This document shows, in pieces, positions 1 through 5,384 of a stretch of DNA of 6,010 nt. The stretch lies in contig CP070627.1 of assembly GCA_020355945.1 (NCBI GenBank), positions 4,249,613 to 4,255,622 of the forward strand, given 5' to 3'. Each line of letters begins with the position of its first letter. Positions within the stretch are counted from its first letter, which is position 1. The notes beneath the pieces were generated by a model that was given only the letters and a program-made list of their open reading frames with translations, did not search any database and was not told the origin of the DNA. Position numbers and translations under genes: made by a program. This DNA is from Candidatus Aminicenantota bacterium (GTDB lineage Bacteria; Acidobacteriota; Aminicenantia; UBA2199).

Positions 1-92
1 TCCATCATTCCAATCAATTGTGAATTGCGACCGCAGCGAACTAAGTTCTAACTTTTTGTCTTAGTATATTTTCGCGGTTGATTTTATAAAAA

Positions 93-110
93 TGTCCTTT
101 AAAAAGGACA
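93..110. repeat. Inverted repeat TGTCCTTT-AA-AAAGGACA, candidate activator site
   Basis: Two perfect 8-base arms surround a 2-base centre. The element lies about 18 bases upstream of the -24 box of the sigma-54-like promoter, and about 45-60 bases upstream of its predicted start. Sigma-54 promoters need an enhancer-binding activator bound upstream at a dyad, so this is a reasonable candidate, although such sites are often somewhat further away. On the minus strand it could form a short A/U-rich stem followed by TTTTAT, so a weak terminator for something reading leftward is the alternative. The repeat is seen directly; its function is inferred. Confidence 0.35.
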
Positions 111-126
111 AATGAACGGGTCTATT

Positions 127-143
127 TTGGCATGCAAATTGCA
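127..143 (+). promoter_or_regulatory. Sigma-54 (-24/-12) type promoter for the lipoprotein gene
   Basis: TTGGCATG, then four bases, then TTGCA matches the RpoN consensus YTGGCACG-N4-TTGCW with one substitution (C to T in the -24 box). The invariant GG (129-130) and GC (141-142) have the required spacing. Transcription would begin near 154, leaving about 34 bases of leader that include the Shine-Dalgarno site. The same bases form the palindrome ATGCAA-A-TTGCAT at 132-144. A sigma-70 reading (TTGCAT at 139-144, 17 bases, TATCAT at 162-167) is possible, but its -35 is poor and its start would fall on the Shine-Dalgarno site. Confidence 0.5.
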
Positions 144-172
144 TCCTGTGGTTTTAAGTGGTATCATAATAT

Positions 173-179
173 AAAGGAG
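173..179 (+). promoter_or_regulatory. Shine-Dalgarno site of the lipoprotein gene
   Basis: AAAGGAG lies 8 bases before the ATG at 188. This is near-optimal spacing and fixes that start codon. Confidence 0.8.
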
Positions 180-187
180 AAAGAACG

Positions 188-883
188 ATGAAGAACGTAA
201 GTAATGCGTTATTAATAGTCAGTTTAATATTTGTCTTTTCAGCGTGTACTTTTCACTTTCCCTATGATTGGGATTGGGATTACTCGGAATACCGGGTAAT
301 TCTCAAGGTAGAGCCGGATGATGCCCATGTGTTGTTAAACGGCAAATGGATCGGAGAAGCCTATGAATTTTCCACTTATGCTTCTGCCTTACGCCTGAAA
401 TCCAGGAGGAATGAACTGATTATCAAAAAAGAAGGCTACGTGGAAGAGGCAATCGACCTGTACGACTACGACACCCGAAAAATTGTTATCCAGTTGAAAT
501 TGCTCAAGGATAAAGATTACACCGGGCCGGCAAAATCAAAAAAACCCGCCAGGAAAGCAAAACCCGAAGAAGCAGAAAAAAAACCGGGATACAAGGCAAA
601 AACCGAACCGGTAAAAGAACTCCCGCCTGAACCCAAAGAAGAGAGCAAGCAACTGGTAAAACCGGTTGATGTGATTCTTGAAATTCACCCCGAAGAGTCT
701 TCCATCTATTTAAATGGAAAATTCTGGGGAATTTCTCCCAAAGAAGGGAAAATCGAAAACCTGCGCTTAAAACCCGGCCAGTACACCCTGGAAGTAGTAA
801 AACCCGGATACCAGGACTATAAAAGAGAAATTGAGGTTAAAGAGCAAAAACTGGACCTCATCATCAAATTGGAAAAAAAATGA
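188..883 (+). CDS. Lipoprotein with two PEGA domains
   Basis: This is a 231-residue exported lipoprotein, probably anchored on the periplasmic side of the envelope. The N-terminus has Lys2, a hydrophobic stretch (residues 7-17) and the lipobox F-S-A-C with the lipidated cysteine at position 20. Thr21 follows, so there is no Asp at +2 to signal inner-membrane retention under the E. coli rule. An aromatic/acidic segment (22-35) leads into a first PEGA-like domain (about 36-105, with LNGKWIGE at 50-57). A Lys/Pro/Glu-rich flexible linker follows (about 106-160), then a second, more canonical PEGA domain (about 161-229, with LNGKFWG, LKPGQYTLEV and KPGY). PEGA domains are small beta-rich modules of surface and envelope proteins, thought to bind other envelope components; no enzyme motif is visible. 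It is transcribed alone, convergent with the LpxC operon. The last codons lie in a run of eight A at 873-880. The exact ligand is unknown. Confidence 0.85.
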   Translation: MKNVSNALLIVSLIFVFSACTFHFPYDWDWDYSEYRVILKVEPDDAHVLLNGKWIGEAYEFSTYASALRLKSRRNELIIKKEGYVEEAIDLYDYDTRKIVIQLKLLKDKDYTGPAKSKKPARKAKPEEAEKKPGYKAKTEPVKELPPEPKEESKQLVKPVDVILEIHPEESSIYLNGKFWGISPKEGKIENLRLKPGQYTLEVVKPGYQDYKREIEVKEQKLDLIIKLEKK

Positions 884-903
884 ATCAGAAATAATGTGTA
901 AGT

Positions 904-924
904 ACAGGCGACAGGCGACAGGCG
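904..924 (+). repeat. Three tandem copies of ACAGGCG
   Basis: Three exact 7-base copies lie head to tail (904-910, 911-917, 918-924) between the convergent genes. The second and third copies supply the 5' arm of the hairpin described next. Replication slippage is the simplest origin. Confidence 0.8.
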
Positions 925-950
925 GCAAGCCCCTGTGCCTGCCCATTTTT
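912..950 (+). terminator. Probable rho-independent terminator after the lipoprotein gene
   Basis: CAGGC (912-916) pairs with GCCTG (937-941), ACAGG (918-922) with CCTGT (932-936), and GG (924-925) with CC (930-931), around the loop CAAG. That gives 12 pairs with single bulged bases at 917 and 923. CCCA and then TTTTT (946-950) follow, so the T-run begins 4 bases after the stem, which is slightly long. It lies 29 bases after the lipoprotein stop. On the minus strand no T-run directly follows the stem, so it is a poorer terminator for the LpxC operon. It could instead be a copy of a dispersed GC-rich palindrome. Confidence 0.5.
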
Positions 951-953
951 CAT

Positions 954-2267
954 CTATATATAGGTCTCTTTGATCAAATTAACCAGTTGAGTATTTTCAG
1001 TATGGCCGGTTTTCTGAGCGGTGATTTTTCCCCGTATCGGGTACCCCAGCAGGTAAAAATCACCGATGATATCAAGAATTTTATGTCGGGCCAACTCCTC
1101 TTTAAATCGCAGTTTGGTATTGATGACTTTACCTTTATCGATCATGATGAAATTATTCACGCGTCCACCCTCTGCCAGTCCCATCTGGGAGAGTTTGCTT
1201 AATTCATCCACAAACCCATAGGTGCGAGCCGGTGCAATTTCTTTTTCAAAATTATCAAAGGAATTCATATCGAATTTATAAGTTACGGTACCCAGTGGTT
1301 CAGGATAGATGGTGGTATATTTAATGGAGAATATATCGGAGGGTTCTATTTTAATATATTTTCCATCCTTTGTTTCTTTACCGATAACCAGGGTCCTGTC
1401 GATAATGATTTCCGGGATAAGCCCATCCTGTATAACTATACCGGTCTTGCGGATAAATTCGCAAAATTTCACGGCGGATCCGTCACCGATGGGTACTTCC
1501 TTGTTGATTTTGATGGCGAGATTGGTAATACCGGCAGCGTGCAGGGCAGCCATAAAGTGTTCGATGGTTTTGGCTTCCAGGTTGTTTTTTCGTATGGAAG
1601 TAGCATATGAAGAGGCATCCAGGTACTCGATTCTTGCGGGTATAAATCCCTGTTCGGAAATATTTTCAAAACGGATGCCTTTGCCCGGAGGCAGCGGTTT
1701 GATCACCATCCCGGTTTTTACACCGGAATGCAGACCCAGGCCATAAAAGATGTTACTTTTTTTGACGGTTTTTTGCTTTTTAAAGTAAGAGGTGTCAATC
1801 ATATCAAAATCGTAATCATCGGGATCTTCTTTAAAGGTTTTCTTTTTTTCCAATCGGGAACTTTCTTCCAACTGTAAACGCAGTCGTTCATTTTCAGCCA
1901 GTACCTTTCGATATTCCAATCCTCGATTGAGCACCAGCATGACTTTATCCAGGCCGAGGGGTTTTTCCAGGAAGTCATAAGCCCCTTCCTTTACCGCCCG
2001 AACCGCAGTGGAAATATTGCCGTGACCTGAAATCATAATGACGATTTGCAGCGGATCAACGGCCAATATTTTCCTCAGGGTTTCAAGGCCGTCAATACCG
2101 GGCAGCCAGATGTCCAAAAATATCGCATCCGGTTTTATGTTATTGACTTTCTCCAGTCCTTCCTCACCGGTAGCGGCGAAAAACGTTTTAAATCCTTCAT
2201 CCTCAAGAATTGAGGCCAATGATACCTGGATGTTCTTTTCATCATCAATAATTAATATTTTATTCAT
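954..2267 (-). CDS. lpxC: Receiver domain-LpxC fusion: UDP-3-O-acyl-N-acetylglucosamine deacetylase with N-terminal response-regulator domain
   Basis: This 437-residue cytoplasmic enzyme should catalyse zinc-dependent deacetylation of UDP-3-O-acyl-GlcNAc, the committed step of lipid A synthesis. Residues 1-120 form an NtrC-type receiver with a complete phosphorylation site: D8, D9, acceptor D52, S80 and K102. A Leu/Glu-rich probable coiled coil (121-143) and an acidic linker (146-160) follow. Residues 169-437 are a whole LpxC domain: GLGLHSG (176-182), IEHFMAALHAAGI with base E236 and zinc ligand H237, VPIGDGSA (259-265), ARTYGF (347-352), and HKILDIIGD with zinc ligands H395 and D399 plus D403. 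H422 lies in TGHTEN. LpxC is normally about 270-305 residues with no receiver. The protein ends 15 residues after H422, without the long C-terminal tail of E. coli LpxC. The ATG overlaps the TAA of the ATPase gene (TAATG), implying co-transcription and translational coupling. There is no DNA-binding domain. Catalytic assignment is firm; control by phosphorylation is inferred. Confidence 0.93.
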   Translation of the reverse strand: MNKILIIDDEKNIQVSLASILEDEGFKTFFAATGEEGLEKVNNIKPDAIFLDIWLPGIDGLETLRKILAVDPLQIVIMISGHGNISTAVRAVKEGAYDFLEKPLGLDKVMLVLNRGLEYRKVLAENERLRLQLEESSRLEKKKTFKEDPDDYDFDMIDTSYFKKQKTVKKSNIFYGLGLHSGVKTGMVIKPLPPGKGIRFENISEQGFIPARIEYLDASSYATSIRKNNLEAKTIEHFMAALHAAGITNLAIKINKEVPIGDGSAVKFCEFIRKTGIVIQDGLIPEIIIDRTLVIGKETKDGKYIKIEPSDIFSIKYTTIYPEPLGTVTYKFDMNSFDNFEKEIAPARTYGFVDELSKLSQMGLAEGGRVNNFIMIDKGKVINTKLRFKEELARHKILDIIGDFYLLGYPIRGKITAQKTGHTENTQLVNLIKETYI

Positions 2268-2269
2268 TA
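2265..2269 (-). promoter_or_regulatory. TAATG stop-start overlap coupling the ATPase and receiver-LpxC genes
   Basis: Read on the minus strand, the TAA of the ATPase gene (2269-2267) and the ATG of the fusion gene (2267-2265) share one A. A GGAG sits two bases before the ATG, inside the final ATPase codons. This favours termination-reinitiation over independent initiation and would tie the amounts of the two proteins together. Confidence 0.75.
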
Positions 2270-5242
2270 CTCCACGTTGACACCTTCGATAAATTTGCCA
2301 TCATCCACGGTTTCAATACCCACGGATTCCAACTGTACCACCACCTGGTCCTCTTCTTTATCCACGGAACATACCACCTGTCGGGAATAATCCCAATCTT
2401 TTTCCAGTGAAAGATGGGCGATTTTTTCAAGGATTTGCTTTCTTATGGTCCGGGATATATGACGGGCGCCATATTCCCTGGAATACCCTTCCCTGATGAT
2501 ATAATCCATCACCTCATCCGATATAACCATTTCCTTATCTTGTTTTTCCAGTTGTTCCCTGGTGGCTTTCAATTGAATATCTATGATTTTCTTAATATCC
2601 TCTTCTTTTAAATGATTGAATATCAGGATTTCATCTACCCGGTTTAAAAATTCCGGGGAGAAGTATTTTTTTAATGCTTTCAGCAGGGTTGCATGAGAGA
2701 CATGGCTTCCTTTCAAATCACTTTGATATCCCATCTGGGTTTTGGAAAACAGGGAAGTCCCGATGTTGGAGGTCATGATTATGGTAGTGTGCGAGAAATC
2801 CACTACATTTCCCCGGGCATCGGTTAAGCGCCCGGCATCAAATACCTGCAGGAATATATTCAACAGTTGGGAATCCGCTTTTTCGATTTCATCCAGCAGG
2901 ATAATGCTAAAGGGATTTTGCCGCACTTTATCGGTTAACTGGTTGGTATCCATGTACCCCACATAACCGGGAGCAGCACCAACAAACCGGGAATAGGTGA
3001 ATCTTTCCATGTATTCGGACATATCAATGCGAATTAAATAATCTTCCGAACCATAGAGTGTCCTGGATAGGGCAAGAGCGGATTCGGTTTTCCCTACCCC
3101 GGTGGGACCAATGAATAAGAATACCCCATCGGGTCGATTTTTTTTGGTATCATAATCCAATTTTGCAGTGATGACGGCAGCGGTCATTCGTTCGATGGCC
3201 TCATCCTGCCCGACGATTTCTTCTAACAAATTATCTTTTAAATGGATCAACCGCTGTTTCAGCGAGATAGGCAGATTGGATTCCGGTAGATTTAACATAT
3301 CCGAAAGTACTTCTGCCACGTCCGCGGGCTCCACCTGGAATTTATTCAATTCATCCATATGAGTTTTATATTTGACTTTTGAGACCGCCCGTTCCAGGAT
3401 CATTACGGCTGCTTCGGGACATTTTTTATCTCGCACATCCCGTTTGGCACTCTCCAGGATCTGGTCGATGATCTCCTCGGAAACAATAATTTTGTCCCCG
3501 GAAAAGATATCTTCGGCGAGATTTCTCAAAATTTTCCGGGTGTCTGCTGTGGACATTTCATTGACAGTGACTTTCTGGATGAATCCCATCAGGGTATTAT
3601 CTTTTTCAATGGTATTTTTGTACTCTTCGTAGCTGGTGGTGGCAATGACCTGGATGGATTTTTCTCTCAGGAACTGTTTTAAAATATTCACCAGGTCCAG
3701 TGAGGTTCCGCGGGGTGCACCGGTGGAGATCATCAGGTGTACGTCTTCCAACACCAGGATGGCTGGTTGGGATTTGAAATCATTAAACAGTTTTAATACT
3801 TTTTCTTCAAATTGACCGCGATACTTTGAACCGGTTAAGAGAGAGACAAAGTTAATTTCCTTCAGTCGTAGATTTCTCAATGGCGGCGGCACATCACCAT
3901 TCAGTATTTCCGCGGTCAACAGCCGGATCAAAGCGCTTTTGCCTACCCCGCTTTCTCCTACCAGCAGGACATTCCTCCGGGAATCGGCCAGCAATATTTC
4001 CACCATCTGTCTTAATTCTTTTTCTCTTCTCAGCAATTTTTCTTCATGGTGAAACACATGTTCGGTAATATCGTAGAAGTTTTCATTTTTTTGTTTCGAG
4101 GTTTTTTCCCTATTTTTTTCTATGGCTTCGCGGACCTTTTTTAGTTTATCAGCCACCCGTTTATTCTGGGTAATTTTCAGCGCTTTTTCGTAGAAATTAA
4201 GCGCCATTTCAAAATCCTCTTCCTTTAAATGGATATCCCCCATGATTTCATATCCATCCGCATAATAGGGATAAAGGGTGACAAATTTTTGCATGAGTTT
4301 TTTCACCTCAAACAGCCGGTTAATATTCACCAGGTTCTTTATCTGTAATAGATAGACCAGGGGAAGATCGGTGATTTCAAAGGGAAGATCTTTTAACAGG
4401 TTGTAGCTGTCCATGAAAAGTCTTTGTTTATGGTAGTTACAGGCGGTTTCAATCAATACCGCCTTTTCCATCAGCACGTGCCGCTCATTTTTTAGTTTAC
4501 GCTTGAAGGGGTTGGCATGGTCAAAATCAAAATTAGAGAATAAGAATTCATATATCTTAAAATCATATTTTGCGTTCCTGATGACCGTCTCTTTTCCATC
4601 GTCGGGAACCATATCCGCATAAATCAACTGTCCATCCGTTACCTGTGATAGGAACAAGTTCTTATTATCCCTGCTGATGGCAAAAGGTGAAATACTGAAG
4701 CTAACCGAAGGGTTGGAATATATCAACTCGTTATTGATGGAATCACTGGAATGGAAGAAATTTTTGAGATTCAACTTCTTACTGGAATAGATGGAACCGA
4801 TGATTTTCTGGTTAAACATTTTTAAAAAGTTTTCCACCCAGAACCGGTAATCTATAAATAGGCTTTTTAGATCCTTTTTGTCCACGTAATATCGGCCCCG
4901 TTTAAAGTAATCGATTATATTTTCAATGATGAAAATAAAGGTTTGGCGTTCGGTCCTGGTGAAATTGAAAATGAAGGTGTCGAATTTGTACAGGTAAAGA
5001 TTGATGTTCATCATCCGGTCAACAATATCAGTATGGAAGAAGGACCTTCCTTCCGGGAGGATCAGGTTTCGTTTTTTGTACAGATTTTCCCCTTTGACTA
5101 AGGTATCGACGATAATGACCAGGTAATGAAGCAGACGTTCGCAATTCTCCCGGTTTAATTCTTTATGGTTAAAATCCAACTGGGGGAAGAAGTTCACCAG
5201 GAAGGAATCTAACTTTTTAAATTGATTGTATTGTATGTTCAT
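2267..5242 (-). CDS. ClpA-like double AAA+ ATPase with novel N-terminal region and TPR
   Basis: From the ATG at 5242 this is a 991-residue cytoplasmic unfoldase-type ATPase. Residues 1-266 match no Clp N-domain that I recognise and are rich in aromatic and basic residues. TPR-like helices follow at about 294-361, then a Lys/Glu-rich linker. D1: Walker A GESGVGKS (429-436), pore loop KYRG (473-476), but Walker B reads LVLED (E499-D500) instead of DE. The usual paired arginine fingers are G553 and F554. No ClpB middle domain separates the rings. D2 looks intact: GPTGVGKT (712-719), pore loop GYVG (759-762), Walker B D784-E785, N826, arginine finger R868 and sensor-2 R927. MGY (837-839) sits where ClpA has its ClpP-binding IGL. 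It is the first gene of the operon with receiver-LpxC. Start choice: AAGGAG lies 15 bases before this ATG and only 3 before a TTG at 5254, which would add four residues. Substrate unknown. Confidence 0.88.
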   Translation of the reverse strand: MNIQYNQFKKLDSFLVNFFPQLDFNHKELNRENCERLLHYLVIIVDTLVKGENLYKKRNLILPEGRSFFHTDIVDRMMNINLYLYKFDTFIFNFTRTERQTFIFIIENIIDYFKRGRYYVDKKDLKSLFIDYRFWVENFLKMFNQKIIGSIYSSKKLNLKNFFHSSDSINNELIYSNPSVSFSISPFAISRDNKNLFLSQVTDGQLIYADMVPDDGKETVIRNAKYDFKIYEFLFSNFDFDHANPFKRKLKNERHVLMEKAVLIETACNYHKQRLFMDSYNLLKDLPFEITDLPLVYLLQIKNLVNINRLFEVKKLMQKFVTLYPYYADGYEIMGDIHLKEEDFEMALNFYEKALKITQNKRVADKLKKVREAIEKNREKTSKQKNENFYDITEHVFHHEEKLLRREKELRQMVEILLADSRRNVLLVGESGVGKSALIRLLTAEILNGDVPPPLRNLRLKEINFVSLLTGSKYRGQFEEKVLKLFNDFKSQPAILVLEDVHLMISTGAPRGTSLDLVNILKQFLREKSIQVIATTSYEEYKNTIEKDNTLMGFIQKVTVNEMSTADTRKILRNLAEDIFSGDKIIVSEEIIDQILESAKRDVRDKKCPEAAVMILERAVSKVKYKTHMDELNKFQVEPADVAEVLSDMLNLPESNLPISLKQRLIHLKDNLLEEIVGQDEAIERMTAAVITAKLDYDTKKNRPDGVFLFIGPTGVGKTESALALSRTLYGSEDYLIRIDMSEYMERFTYSRFVGAAPGYVGYMDTNQLTDKVRQNPFSIILLDEIEKADSQLLNIFLQVFDAGRLTDARGNVVDFSHTTIIMTSNIGTSLFSKTQMGYQSDLKGSHVSHATLLKALKKYFSPEFLNRVDEILIFNHLKEEDIKKIIDIQLKATREQLEKQDKEMVISDEVMDYIIREGYSREYGARHISRTIRKQILEKIAHLSLEKDWDYSRQVVCSVDKEEDQVVVQLESVGIETVDDGKFIEGVNVE

Positions 5243-5305
5243 CGATCTTCTCAATTGCTCCTTAAAAAACTTAGTTAAGAACTCTTAAATCTTTAACTCA
5301 TAAAA

Positions 5306-5334
5306 AGTATATATTCTTCTTCACAATTTGTCAA
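5306..5334 (-). promoter_or_regulatory. Sigma-70 promoter of the ATPase/receiver-LpxC operon
   Basis: Read on the minus strand: TTGACA (5334-5329), a 17-base spacer, then TATACT (5311-5306). The -35 is a perfect match and the -10 has five of six bases. Transcription should start near 5299, giving a leader of roughly 57 bases to the ATG at 5242. The leader begins with a weak dyad (AGTTAA against TTAACT, 5273-5298) and carries AAGGAG at about 5258-5263. A strong, near-consensus promoter suggests housekeeping-level expression unless it is repressed. Confidence 0.75.
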
Positions 5335-5345
5335 TTTTAAATTGA
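5331..5345. repeat. 15-bp palindrome shared by the two divergent -35 boxes
   Basis: TCAATTT-T-AAATTGA is perfectly symmetric about 5338. Each arm contains the TTGA of one -35 box, so anything bound here would cover both promoters. A further CAATT copy lies at 5324-5328, eight bases from the first. It may be an operator, or only the geometric result of two close back-to-back -35 boxes in AT-rich DNA. Confidence 0.4.
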
Positions 5346-5370
5346 TTTTTTTGCATAGGTTTGATATACT
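5342..5370 (+). promoter_or_regulatory. Sigma-70 promoter of the membrane-anchored repeat protein gene
   Basis: TTGATT (5342-5347), a 17-base spacer, then TATACT (5365-5370), preceded by TGA at 5362-5364, which makes an extended -10. Transcription should begin around 5376-5378, only 7-9 bases before the ATG at 5385. The -35 box is separated from that of the opposite promoter by just seven bases. Confidence 0.65.
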
Positions 5371-5384
5371 CTTTCATGTGAATC

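Larger units (their letters stand above)
1..187. other. Non-coding leader region upstream of the PEGA lipoprotein gene
   Basis: No coding region can be supported here. All three forward frames close early (stops at about 21-23, 49-51 and 62-64), so at most the last few codons of an upstream gene could be present, and they have no recognisable content. The stretch carries several symmetric elements: CAATT-GTG-AATTG at 15-27, an imperfect hairpin (GCGAACTAAG at 36-45 against CTTAG at 60-64 and TTCGC at 71-75), TTTTATAAAA at 82-91, and an 8-bp-arm inverted repeat at 93-110. These precede a sigma-54-like promoter and a Shine-Dalgarno site. The density of dyads fits a regulated promoter region rather than a decayed gene. 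Confidence 0.6.

Noticed and set aside
1..9. ATG codons on the minus strand at the left edge, as the start of a divergent gene
   Set aside because: Too few bases remain and no Shine-Dalgarno site is visible.
43..57. AAGTT-CT-AACTT followed by T's, as a possible terminator of an upstream gene
   Set aside because: With a two-base centre only about three pairs can form around a workable loop, and they are A/U-rich; too weak to call.
831..1202. Forward frame that the A8 run (873-880) could reach by slippage, extending the lipoprotein by over 100 residues
   Set aside because: Beyond 954 it is antisense to the conserved C-terminal end of LpxC, has no domain-like content and lacks its own ribosome site. 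The normal TGA already follows a complete PEGA domain.
1309..1746. Forward frame of 145 codons inside the LpxC region
   Set aside because: It lies wholly antisense to the catalytic core of LpxC, whose motifs explain the base pattern.
2038..2280. Forward open frame opposite the receiver domain
   Set aside because: It is the complement of a clear receiver domain with all key residues, with no start-site support.
2414..4068. Several short forward open frames opposite the ATPase gene
   Set aside because: All mirror conserved AAA+ motifs on the other strand and have no plausible product.
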